NCBI RefSeq assembly: GCF_001509795.1
Contig: NZ_LLZN01000002.1
Coordinates: 62,001 to 126,000 of the forward strand
Direction of reading: 5' to 3'
Origin: Streptomyces sp. NRRL WC-3605
GTDB lineage: Bacteria > Actinomycetota > Actinomycetes > Streptomycetales > Streptomycetaceae
DNA length: 64,000 nt
Shown one piece after another: positions 43,332 through 50,947 of this stretch. The notes beneath the pieces are model-generated. The model made no database searches. It saw only the letters and a program-made list of their open reading frames with translations, and had not been told where the DNA came from. The position numbers were made by a program, and so were the translations under genes. Each line of letters begins with the position of its first letter. The first letter of the stretch is position 1.

Positions 43332-44052
43332 GTCCGTGGACGAGGTCGGCCAGGCCGTCCTGGCGAGGAACGACGGTCTGGCCGCCCACCTGCACGAGGA
43401 GCTGGCCGGGCGCGGGGTGAGCGTGGTCAACCTGCTGTCCAGCCCCGGCAGCGGCAAGACGGAACTGCTGGGACGCGTCCTCGCCCGGGCGGTCGAGCGG
43501 GGCGTCCCGGTGGCCGCGCTCACCGCCGACCTGGCCACCGAGAACGACGCCCGGCGCCTCGCGCGGTCCGGCGCCCCGGTGAAGCAGCTCCTCACCGACG
43601 GGCTGTGCCATCTGGAGGCCCGTCAGCTGCGCGGGCACGTCGAGTCCTGGCTGCCCGAGGGCACCTCGCTGCTCTTCGTGGAGAACGTCGGCAACCTGGT
43701 CTGCCCGGCCTCGTACGACCTCGGGGAGAGCCTGCGGATCGTCCTCATGGCGGTGACGGAGGGCGAGGACAAGCCGCTGAAGTACCCCACCGCGTTCGGC
43801 TCGGCCCATCTGGTGGTGCTGACCAAGTCCGACCTGGCGGAACCGGCCGGTTTCGACGCGGCCGCGTTCGAGGAGCATGTGCGGCGGGTCAACCCGGGCG
43901 TCGAGGTGGTCCGGTCCTGCGCCCGCACCGGGGAGGGCGTCGACACCGTGCTGGAGCGGGTGCTGGCCGTCCGGGACGGCGCCCCGGCGCACACGCCTCC
44001 CCTGGCCCCGCGGCCCCACACCCACGCGCACGCGGCGGGCCCCGTCTCGTGA
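43324..44052 (+). CDS. hypB: Hydrogenase nickel incorporation GTPase HypB
   Basis: HypB is the GTPase that works with HypA to insert nickel. The 242-residue product has the P-loop SSPGSGKTEL (about 39-48), TADLATENDARRL, and DGLCHLEARQL with the Cys-His metal site at the dimer interface, then FVENVGNLVCPASYDLGE and TKSDL. The N-terminal CxxCGC high-affinity nickel motif of Escherichia coli HypB is absent; instead a short histidine cluster HTHAHA lies near the C-terminus and may hold nickel. ATG 43324 overlaps the protease gene by 8 bp, and the stop overlaps hypF as GTGA. Confidence 0.96.
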   Translation: MCESVDEVGQAVLARNDGLAAHLHEELAGRGVSVVNLLSSPGSGKTELLGRVLARAVERGVPVAALTADLATENDARRLARSGAPVKQLLTDGLCHLEARQLRGHVESWLPEGTSLLFVENVGNLVCPASYDLGESLRIVLMAVTEGEDKPLKYPTAFGSAHLVVLTKSDLAEPAGFDAAAFEEHVRRVNPGVEVVRSCARTGEGVDTVLERVLAVRDGAPAHTPPLAPRPHTHAHAAGPVS

Positions 44053-46385
44053 CCGCGCCCGTCGACAAGGGGGCGGTGCGCCGCCGGGTCGTCGTGCGCG
44101 GCACCGTGCAGGGGGTGGGGTTCCGGCCGTTCGTGCACCGTCTCGCCACCGATCTCGCGCTGGCCGGCTTCGTCAGCAACACGGCGAACGGGGTCCTCAT
44201 CGAGGTGGAGGGCCGGCCGGACGGCGTCGACCGGCTGTGCGACCGGCTGGCCGCCGAGCCTCCGCCGCTGGCGGCGGTCACCGGCGTCGACGTCGAGGAT
44301 CTTCCGGTCACCGGCGCCGACGACACCTTCACCATCCGCTCCACCGACCGCTCGCCGGGCCGGACGCACCTGCCGCCCGACACGGCGGCCTGCGACGCGT
44401 GCCTGCGCGAGCTGGCCGATCCGGAGGACCGCCGCCACCGGCACCCGTTCGTCACGTGCACCCACTGCGGCCCCCGCTTCACCATCGCCACGGGCCTGCC
44501 CTACGACCGGTCCGTCACCACCATGGACGGCTTCCCGATGTGCGCCGCGTGCGCCCGGGAGTACGGCGATCCCGCCGACCGCCGCTTCCACGCCCAGCCG
44601 GTGGCCTGCCCGGACTGCGGGCCCCGGCTGCGTCTGGAGCCGGCCCCGGGCACCGGGGTCCGGGGCGCGCGGGACGGTGACGCCCTGGCCGTGGCCCGGG
44701 CGCTGCTGGCGGGCGGCCGGATCGTCGCGGTGAAGGGACTCGGCGGCTACCACCTGGCGTGCGACGCGACCGACGCGCGCGCCGTGGACACGCTGCGGGC
44801 CCGCAAGGAGCGCGGCGGCAAGCCGTTCGCCGTGATGTGCGCGGACACCGACGCCGTACGGCGGGTCGCGCTGCCGTCGGCGGCCGAGCTGGCCGCCGTG
44901 ACCGGCCCGTGCCGGCCGATCGTGCTGATGCGCCGACGCGGGGCGGACGAGCCGCTCGCGCCCGGCGTCTGTCCCGGCAGCCCGCACCTCGGGGTGATGC
45001 TGCCGTACACCCCGCTGCACACCCTGCTGTTCGGGCTGCCGGGCGATCCGCCGGGTCCGCGGGTGCTGGTGATGACCAGCGGCAACCGGTCCGGGGAGCC
45101 GATCGTCACGGACGACGACGAGGCGCTGATCCGGCTGGCGGGCCTCGCGGACGCCTGGCTCGCGCACGACCGGCCCATCGCCTCGCCGTGCGACGACTCC
45201 CTGCTGCGGGTGCGCAGCGACGGCACCGAGCAGGTGCTGCGCCGCTCCCGCGGGTACGTACCGCGTCCGCTGCGGCTGCCGGTGACGCTGCGTCCGGCGC
45301 TCGCGGTGGGCGGCGACCTGAAGAACGCCCTGTGTGTCGGCGAGGGCGACCTGGCCTGGTTCGGACCGCACATCGGGGACATGGGGGAACTCTCCACCCT
45401 GGAGGCGGCGGGCCGGGCCGAGGCGCACATGCGGCATCTGACCGGCGTGGCCCCCGAGGTGGTCGCCGCCGACCGGCACCCCGGGTACCACTCGGCGCGC
45501 TGGGCCCGGCTCCAGGCCGCCCAGTCGGGGCTGCGGTCGCCGGTCTTCGTCCAGCACCACCATGCGCACGTCGCCTCCGCCATGGCCGAGCACGGGCTCG
45601 ACGGCACCGATCCGGTGATCGGGGTCGCGTTCGACGGCACGGGGTACGGCGACGACGGCACCGTCTGGGGCGGTGAGTTCCTGCTCGCCGGGTACGGCGG
45701 CTACCGGCGGCTCGCCCATCTCACGCCGGCTCCGCTGCCCGGCGGGGACGCCGGGGTGGCCAACCCCTGCCGGCTGGCGCTGGCCCGGCTGTGGGCGGCC
45801 GGGGTGCGGTGGGAGCCGGACCTGCCGTGTGTCGCCGCCTGCGAACCCGGCGAACTCGCGCTCCTGGAGCGCCAGCTGACGCGGGACGTGGCGTGCGCGG
45901 CGACCTCCAGCATGGGCCGCCTCTTCGACGCGGTGTCGTCCCTGCTGGGCGTCTGCCATCGCGCCGAGTACGAGGCGCAGGCCGCCCTGGAGCTGGAGGC
46001 GGCGGCCACCTCGGCCTGGGACGCCGACGACGGGGCGTACGCCTTCGGGACGGCCGGGGGTCTGTGCGACCCGGCGCCCGTGCTGCGCGCTCTCGTCGCC
46101 GATCTGCGGACGGGCGCGCCCGTCCCCGTGCTCGCCGCGCGCTTCCACCGGGGTGTCGCGCGGGCCGTGGCGGAGGTGTGCCGGCGGGCCCGGGAGGACA
46201 CCGGCCCGCGCACGGTCGCCCTGAGCGGCGGGGTGTTCGCCAACGCGCTGCTGGAGGAGGAGTGTGCGCGGCTGCTGGCCGCGGACGGCTTCACGGTGCT
46301 GCGGCACGGCGAAGTCCCGCCGAACGACGGCGGGTTGGCCCTCGGCCAGCTGGTGGTCGCGGCGCACCGACGAACGAAGGAGTGA
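44049..46385 (+). CDS. hypF: Carbamoyltransferase HypF
   Basis: HypF converts carbamoyl phosphate and transfers the carbamoyl group to the C-terminal cysteine of HypE, the first step to the cyanide ligands. Domains of the 778-residue product: acylphosphatase (GTVQGVGFRPFV, 18-29), two zinc fingers (C115/C118 with C137/C140 region, C165/C168 with C187/C190 region), a YrdC-like domain (about 205-390) and a Kae1-like carbamoyltransferase domain (about 395-778) with VQHHHAHVASAMAEHG and GGVFANALLEEE. Length is normal. GTG start by a 4-bp overlap with hypB; hypC starts 3 bp after the stop. Confidence 0.97.
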   Translation: MTAPVDKGAVRRRVVVRGTVQGVGFRPFVHRLATDLALAGFVSNTANGVLIEVEGRPDGVDRLCDRLAAEPPPLAAVTGVDVEDLPVTGADDTFTIRSTDRSPGRTHLPPDTAACDACLRELADPEDRRHRHPFVTCTHCGPRFTIATGLPYDRSVTTMDGFPMCAACAREYGDPADRRFHAQPVACPDCGPRLRLEPAPGTGVRGARDGDALAVARALLAGGRIVAVKGLGGYHLACDATDARAVDTLRARKERGGKPFAVMCADTDAVRRVALPSAAELAAVTGPCRPIVLMRRRGADEPLAPGVCPGSPHLGVMLPYTPLHTLLFGLPGDPPGPRVLVMTSGNRSGEPIVTDDDEALIRLAGLADAWLAHDRPIASPCDDSLLRVRSDGTEQVLRRSRGYVPRPLRLPVTLRPALAVGGDLKNALCVGEGDLAWFGPHIGDMGELSTLEAAGRAEAHMRHLTGVAPEVVAADRHPGYHSARWARLQAAQSGLRSPVFVQHHHAHVASAMAEHGLDGTDPVIGVAFDGTGYGDDGTVWGGEFLLAGYGGYRRLAHLTPAPLPGGDAGVANPCRLALARLWAAGVRWEPDLPCVAACEPGELALLERQLTRDVACAATSSMGRLFDAVSSLLGVCHRAEYEAQAALELEAAATSAWDADDGAYAFGTAGGLCDPAPVLRALVADLRTGAPVPVLAARFHRGVARAVAEVCRRAREDTGPRTVALSGGVFANALLEEECARLLAADGFTVLRHGEVPPNDGGLALGQLVVAAHRRTKE

Positions 46386-46388
46386 CGC

Positions 46389-46709
46389 ATGTGTCTGGCA
46401 GTGCCCGGCAAGGTGGTGGCCATCGAGGACGGCGCCGACCCGCTCACCGGGCTGATCGACTTCGGCGGGGTGCGGAAGCAGGCGTGCCTGGAGTACGTCC
46501 CCGACGTGCGGGTGGGTGAGTACGTCATCGTGCACGTCGGGTTCGCGCTGCAGCGCCTCGACGAGGAGTCCGCCCTGGCCTCGCTGAAGCTGTTCGAGGA
46601 ACTGGGGCTGCTGGAGGAGGAGTTCGGGGACGCCTGGCAGCAGGCGGCCCGGGAGGCCGGAGAGCCCGCGCCCGCGGGACACCCGGACGGCGGGAGTGAG
46701 GCCCGGTGA
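46389..46709 (+). CDS. hypC: Hydrogenase maturation chaperone HypC
   Basis: HypC carries the Fe(CN)2CO unit between HypD and the large-subunit precursor. The 106-residue product begins [12 protein letters not shown], with the essential Cys2, and continues with [32 protein letters not shown], the usual beta-barrel, then a charged helix. The C-terminal 20 residues ([17 protein letters not shown]) are an unconserved tail. It lies between hypF (3-bp gap) and hypD (GTGA overlap). Confidence 0.96.
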   Translation: MCLAVPGKVVAIEDGADPLTGLIDFGGVRKQACLEYVPDVRVGEYVIVHVGFALQRLDEESALASLKLFEELGLLEEEFGDAWQQAAREAGEPAPAGHPDGGSEAR

Positions 46710-47848
46710 AGTACATCGACGAGTTCAACGACCCGGAGCTGGCCCGCCGGCTGCTGGACGAGATCCGCGCGACCGCCACCCGCCCCTGGGCGCTGATGGA
46801 GGTGTGCGGCGGTCAGACCCACTCGATCATCCGGCACGGCATCGACCAGCTGCTGCCCGAGCAGGTCGAGTTGATCCACGGCCCCGGCTGCCCGGTGTGC
46901 GTGACGCCGCTGGACGTCATCGACCAGGCCCTGGAGATCGCCGCCCGCCGGGAGGTGATCTTCTGTTCGTTCGGGGACATGCTGCGGGTGCCGGGCTCCG
47001 ACCGGGACCTGTTCCGGGTGAAGGGCGAGGGCGGCGACGTACGGGTGGTGTACTCGCCGCTCGACGCGCTGGAGCTGGCCCGCCGCAATCCGGACCGGCA
47101 GGTGGTGTTCTTCGCGATCGGCTTCGAGACGACCGCGCCCGCGAACGCCATGGCCGTGCACCGGGCCCGCCGCGAGGGGCTGGGCAACTTCAGCCTGCTC
47201 GTCTCGCACGTACGGGTGCCTCCGGCGATCGAGGCCATCATGACGGCGCCGTCCTGCCGGGTGCAGGGGTTCCTCGCCGCCGGGCACGTGTGCAGCGTGA
47301 TGGGGACGGCCGAGTACCCGGGGCTCGCGGACCGGTTCGGCGTGCCGATCGTGGTCACCGGGTTCGAGCCGCTGGACATCCTGGAGGGCATCCGGCGCAC
47401 CGTGCGGCAGCTGGAGCTGGGCGAGCACCGGGTGGAGAACGCCTACCCGCGCGCCGTCCGCGACGACGGCAACCCGGCCGCCGTACGGATGATCGAGGAG
47501 GTGTTCGAGGTCACCGACCGCAACTGGCGGGGCATCGGGTGCATCCCGTCCAGCGGCTGGCGGCTGAGCGAGGCCTTCCGGGCGTACGACGCCGAGCACC
47601 GCTTCGACGTGGCCGGCATCCGGACCGAGGAGCCGGCGGAGTGCCGCAGCGGCGAGGTGCTGCAGGGCCTGATCAAGCCGACCGAGTGCGCGGCGTTCGG
47701 CACCACGTGCACACCGCGCACACCGCTCGGCGCCACGATGGTCTCCAGCGAGGGCGCCTGCGCCGCCTACTACCTGTACCGCCGGATGAACGCGCCCGCG
47801 CCGCAGGGCGTCCGGCCCGCGGCCGAGGAGATGAACCCCGTTGCCTGA
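46706..47848 (+). CDS. hypD: Hydrogenase formation protein HypD
   Basis: HypD is the iron-sulfur scaffold on which the Fe(CN)2CO unit is built together with HypC. The 380-residue product shows [36 protein letters not shown] with the catalytic CxxC-type cysteines, [22 protein letters not shown] and the C-terminal [4Fe-4S] cysteines in [27 protein letters not shown]. All expected cysteines are in place. GTG start by a 4-bp overlap with hypC; the stop overlaps hypE by 8 bp. Confidence 0.97.
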   Translation: MKYIDEFNDPELARRLLDEIRATATRPWALMEVCGGQTHSIIRHGIDQLLPEQVELIHGPGCPVCVTPLDVIDQALEIAARREVIFCSFGDMLRVPGSDRDLFRVKGEGGDVRVVYSPLDALELARRNPDRQVVFFAIGFETTAPANAMAVHRARREGLGNFSLLVSHVRVPPAIEAIMTAPSCRVQGFLAAGHVCSVMGTAEYPGLADRFGVPIVVTGFEPLDILEGIRRTVRQLELGEHRVENAYPRAVRDDGNPAAVRMIEEVFEVTDRNWRGIGCIPSSGWRLSEAFRAYDAEHRFDVAGIRTEEPAECRSGEVLQGLIKPTECAAFGTTCTPRTPLGATMVSSEGACAAYYLYRRMNAPAPQGVRPAAEEMNPVA

Positions 47849-48911
47849 GCCTCTGACGGATGTGGTCGACCCGGCCGCCTGGACCTGCCCCGCTCCCCTG
47901 CGCGACCAGCCGGTCGTCGTGATGGGGCACGGGGGCGGCGGCGCGCTGTCGGCGGAGCTGATGGAGCAGGTCTTCGCCCCGGCGTACGGCAACAGCACGC
48001 TGGCCGCGCTCACCGACTCCTCCGTCCTCGAACTGGGCGGCGCACGCCTCGCGTTCTCCACCGACTCGTACGTGGTGCGGCCGCTGTTCTTCCCGGGCGG
48101 CTGCCTCGGCGACCTCGCGGTGAACGGGACAATCAACGACCTGGCGATGAGCGGGGCCCGGCCGGCCTACCTGTCCGCCGCGTTCGTCCTGGAGGAGGGC
48201 GTGGAACTGGCGGTCGTGGAGCGGATCGCGCGGGCCATGGGCGCCGCGTCCGAGGCGGCCGGGGTCACCATCGCCACCGGGGACACCAAGGTGGTGGAGT
48301 CGGGCCACGGCGACGGGGTGTACGTCACCACCGCCGGGGTCGGGCTGGTGCCGGACGGGGTGGACATCCGCCCCCAGCGGGCGCGGCCCGGTGACGTCGT
48401 CGTCGTCAGTGGTCCGATCGGGCTGCACGGTGTGGCGATCATGAGTGTCCGGGAGGGCCTGGAGTTCGGGGTCGAGGTGGCCAGCGACAGCGCGCCGCTG
48501 GCGGACCTGGTGGCGGCCATGCTGGCCGTCACGCCGGACATCCACGTGCTGCGCGACCCCACGCGCGGCGGTCTCGCCGCGTCGCTCAACGAGATCGCCC
48601 GCGCCTCCGGGACGGGGGTGCGGCTCAGCGAGCGGGCCGTCCCGGTGCCGGACGCGGTGGCCAACGCCTGCGGGTTCCTCGGGCTGGACCCGCTGTACGT
48701 GGCCAACGAGGGGCGGCTGGTCGCGTTCGTGCCCCCGGCGGCGGCGGAGGAGGTCCTCGCGGCGATGCGGGCCCATCCGAACGGGGCCGAGGCCGTGGTG
48801 ATCGGTGAGTGCGTCGCCGAGCACCCCGGCATGGTCGTGGTCGCGACGGGCCTCGGCGGCACCCGGGTGGTGGACCTGCCGCTCGGCGAGCAGCTGCCGC
48901 GGATCTGCTGA
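47841..48911 (+). CDS. hypE: Carbamoyl dehydratase HypE
   Basis: HypE dehydrates the thiocarbamate formed by HypF on its C-terminal cysteine to thiocyanate, the source of cyanide for the iron site. The 356-residue product belongs to the AIR synthase fold: [51 protein letters not shown] and [16 protein letters not shown] are visible, and the protein ends PRIC, the required terminal cysteine. The TTG start is imposed by the 8-bp overlap with hypD and the conserved length. The operon ends at a strong terminator 7 bp downstream. Confidence 0.97.
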   Translation: MPEPLTDVVDPAAWTCPAPLRDQPVVVMGHGGGGALSAELMEQVFAPAYGNSTLAALTDSSVLELGGARLAFSTDSYVVRPLFFPGGCLGDLAVNGTINDLAMSGARPAYLSAAFVLEEGVELAVVERIARAMGAASEAAGVTIATGDTKVVESGHGDGVYVTTAGVGLVPDGVDIRPQRARPGDVVVVSGPIGLHGVAIMSVREGLEFGVEVASDSAPLADLVAAMLAVTPDIHVLRDPTRGGLAASLNEIARASGTGVRLSERAVPVPDAVANACGFLGLDPLYVANEGRLVAFVPPAAAEEVLAAMRAHPNGAEAVVIGECVAEHPGMVVVATGLGGTRVVDLPLGEQLPRIC

Positions 48912-48918
48912 CGGCGTG

Positions 48919-48960
48919 CGAGGGCCCCGGTGGTGCGTGACGGCACCGCCGGGGCCCTCG
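48919..48960. terminator. Bidirectional terminator between the two hydrogenase operons
   Basis: 48919-48936 and 48943-48960 form an 18-bp stem (one G-T pair) with a 6-nt loop. It lies 7 bp after the hypE stop and 4 bp beyond the hypA stop on the other strand, so it ends both operons. Confidence 0.92.
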
Positions 48961-48964
48961 TGTG

Positions 48965-49315
48965 TCAGGGGATCGCCGGTTCGATCCCGGTGATCTCCAG
49001 TTCCCGGCCGCTGCGCAGGTCCGAGGAGGGACGGTCGCAGCGCGGACACCAGAAGAACGGCGGCATGCCGACGGCGAACTCCTCGGCGCACGTCCCGCAC
49101 CAGGCCTGGGCCAGGACCTGCTCGACCACCAGCCGCGCCGAGGCGAGGGCGGTGCCGTCGCGGGCCACCTCGAAGGCGAAGTCCAGGGCGTCGGGGACGA
49201 CACCGGCCAGTTCGCCGACGCGGACGGTCACCGCCGACACGGTGTCCGTCCCGTCGGCCAGGGCCAGCTCGCCGGCCCGCTCGATGATCGCGGTCGCGAT
49301 CGACAGTTCGTGCAC
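48965..49315 (-). CDS. hypA: Hydrogenase nickel incorporation protein HypA
   Basis: HypA delivers nickel to the large subunit. The 116-residue product starts (GTG as Met)-HELSIATAIIERA, giving the N-terminal nickel site with His2, and has the structural zinc site Cys73, Cys76, Cys90 and Cys93 in CGTC...CPRC. It is the last gene of the structural operon, separated from the other hyp genes, which converge on it. GTG start; the preceding small gene ends 7 bp upstream. Confidence 0.96.
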   Translation of the reverse strand: MHELSIATAIIERAGELALADGTDTVSAVTVRVGELAGVVPDALDFAFEVARDGTALASARLVVEQVLAQAWCGTCAEEFAVGMPPFFWCPRCDRPSSDLRSGRELEITGIEPAIP

Positions 49316-49322
49316 GGCCGGC

Positions 49323-49472
49323 TCAGGGGTAGCGGCGGCCCGCGCGCAGGCCGCCCGCCATCCGCCAGATCCGCGCCTCGCGCCGCAGGCTGGGCAGTTC
49401 CCACGCCAGCAGGGCGACCGCGAGGGCGCCCAGCAGGACGGCCTCGGCCTTCAGCACCCGCTTCCCGCTCAT
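49323..49472 (-). CDS. Small membrane protein of the hydrogenase operon, 49 aa
   Basis: No named family. The product has a basic start (MSGKRVLK), one hydrophobic helix (AEAVLLGALAVALLAWEL, residues 9-26) and a strongly basic C-terminus (RREARIWRMAGGLRAGRRYP). AAAGGAG 6 bp before the ATG supports translation. It is tightly placed between the 68-aa gene and hypA. A single-helix protein with a basic face could tether the otherwise soluble hydrogenase, or a partner, to the membrane; this is inference from size and position. Confidence 0.75.
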   Translation of the reverse strand: MSGKRVLKAEAVLLGALAVALLAWELPSLRREARIWRMAGGLRAGRRYP

Positions 49473-49545
49473 CTCGGCTCCTTTGCTCCGCGCGCCGCAC
49501 CGGCGCGCCCGTCGGTCGTTCATCGCGGCCACTCCCCGCCGTCCG

Positions 49546-49752
49546 TCATCCCGGTGAGATGTTCGGCATGGCGTCCACCAGGGCGTCGTGCCGCTTCCAG
49601 TGGATCCCAGTGGAGCGGCGCGCGTCGGAGGTGCCGTCCCGGTGATGGCCCGTCTGGTCCTGGTAGCGGCCCTGGTTGCCCTGGTGCATGCCGGACACGT
49701 GGCCGGGGGTGTCGGGCTTGGCCTGGGCCCTGCCGACCCGGATGCTGCCCAT
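49546..49752 (-). CDS. Small hydrophilic protein of the hydrogenase operon, 68 aa
   Basis: No named family. A very polar, histidine- and glutamine-rich product without cysteine: HVSGMHQGNQGRYQDQTG, HHRDGTSDARRSTG and HWKRHDALVDAMPNISPG. Seven histidines in 68 residues could bind nickel or another metal, or the protein may be a disordered chaperone. AAGGAG lies 6 bp before the ATG, giving good support for translation. It follows the CxxC protein gene by 38 bp in the structural operon. Confidence 0.78.
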   Translation of the reverse strand: MGSIRVGRAQAKPDTPGHVSGMHQGNQGRYQDQTGHHRDGTSDARRSTGIHWKRHDALVDAMPNISPG

Positions 49753-49790
49753 GGTGTTCTCCTTCCTCGTCGGCGCGCCGCGGGGCGCGC

Positions 49791-50387
49791 TCACGACCTC
49801 TCGGTGAGGCCGGCGAAGAACTGCTCGACGGCCGGCCAGACCGCGCCGCCGCCGGACAGCCCGCGCCAGTGCCGGCGGACGACGGCGACCATGCGGTAGC
49901 AGTCGTCGACCGGCACGATCCAGTGGTGGTCGGCGCCGTGCACGGTGTTCACCAGCAGTGCCTCCACCTCGGGTTCCACGGTGGCGAGCGGCGGACACGT
50001 CTCGGCGAGGCGCCGCCAGGCCGCCGCGTCCACCTCCCACCGCATGGCCCCGGCCGGGCTCGGTCCTTCGGCGGTGACCGTGCCGTCGGCGCGGGGCACG
50101 AAGAAGACCAGCCCGACGGGGACGCCGAGGACGTCCGTGGCGACCTCGGGAAGCCGGACCCGGCGGCGCGGGACCAGCCGGTACCGGCCCTCGCCCGCGC
50201 CACCCCGGTCGAACAGCACCGAGCAGGGGCCGCAGACGCAGCGCACCCGCTCCTCGTCGGCGTCGTGGAGGTGCGGGTGGTCCTCGGGGACCGGCGCCGC
50301 GCACAGCTCGCACGCCTCCGCGTCCGCCGAGGCCGCGCGGGCGGCCGTGGTGCGGATGAGCCGGGCCAGGGCGCCGCCGCTGGTCAC
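49791..50387 (-). CDS. CxxC-containing hydrogenase-operon protein (DUF5947-like)
   Basis: A 198-residue protein that I recall as a family confined to actinobacterial hydrogenase loci (DUF5947), function unknown; the family name is from memory. The N-terminal part has two cysteine pairs, CELC (about residues 26-29) and CVCGPC (about 49-54), likely a zinc or iron-sulfur site. The rest is a globular domain with VLGVPVGLVFFVPRADG, MRWEVDAAAWRRLAE and VNTVHGADHHWIVPVDDCYRMVAVVRRHWRGL regions. GTG start by 4-bp overlap with the NifU-like gene. Possible role: rubredoxin-like electron transfer or metal-site assembly. Confidence 0.82.
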   Translation of the reverse strand: MTSGGALARLIRTTAARAASADAEACELCAAPVPEDHPHLHDADEERVRCVCGPCSVLFDRGGAGEGRYRLVPRRRVRLPEVATDVLGVPVGLVFFVPRADGTVTAEGPSPAGAMRWEVDAAAWRRLAETCPPLATVEPEVEALLVNTVHGADHHWIVPVDDCYRMVAVVRRHWRGLSGGGAVWPAVEQFFAGLTERS

Positions 50388-50947
50388 GGCGCGCTCCGGT
50401 GGGTCAGGGTGGCCAGCGGCACGAAGGCGGGCGCGGACCGTTGTGCGGCGGGGTCCGGCACCGGTTCGACGTCCGTCAGCTCCGGGGCGGCGGCGAGCAC
50501 GGCGGCCCGTACGGCGCCGGTGACGTCGGCTCCGCCGCTGCCGCAGCCGGAGCCGCAGCCGCCGCCCTCCGTCAGCCGCACCCGGGCGACGCCGTCCTCC
50601 ACGCCGGCCCACTCGACGTCGCCGCCGCGTTCGCGGACGGCGGGGCGCAGCCGTTCGACGGCGCGGGCCGCCCGGCGTTCGGGGGGTTCGGGGTGGATGT
50701 CGTGCAGCACCAGCAGGTGCCCGAGCAGTTCGTCGTCGGCGAGGCGTGCGGCGAGGGCGGCGTCGGCGAGGTCCAGGACACGGGCCAGCGCCTCGCCGTA
50801 GACCTCGGTCAGCAGGCCCACCGCCTCGGTGGCGGGGCGCGTGACGGGTCCGGGCGTGGACTCCAGGCCCTCCAGGAGTTCGTCGAGCCGGGCGAGGCGG
50901 GCCTCGACGTCCGGGTCGGCCAGCCGGGCCGCGCCGGGCTCATCCAT
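50384..50947 (-). CDS. NifU-C-like protein of the hydrogenase operon
   Basis: A 187-residue protein whose C-terminal half (about 85-165) resembles the NifU/Nfu iron-sulfur scaffold domain: LHDIHPEPPERRAARAVERLRPAVRERGGDVEW, GVARVRLTEGGGCGSGC, then VTGAVRAAVLAAAPELTDVE. The canonical CPxC cluster site is replaced by GCGSGCGSG, two cysteines four residues apart. The N-terminal helical region (1-80) is extra. It starts 8 bp inside the 3' end of the large-subunit gene, so expression is coupled to it. Most likely it helps load the small subunit's clusters. Confidence 0.85.
   Translation of the reverse strand: MDEPGAARLADPDVEARLARLDELLEGLESTPGPVTRPATEAVGLLTEVYGEALARVLDLADAALAARLADDELLGHLLVLHDIHPEPPERRAARAVERLRPAVRERGGDVEWAGVEDGVARVRLTEGGGCGSGCGSGGADVTGAVRAAVLAAAPELTDVEPVPDPAAQRSAPAFVPLATLTHRSAP

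Noticed and set aside
43623..46682. Minus-strand frame of about 1000 codons opposite hypF and hypC
   Set aside because: Shadow of well-supported hyp genes. Long antisense frames are expected when third positions are G/C.
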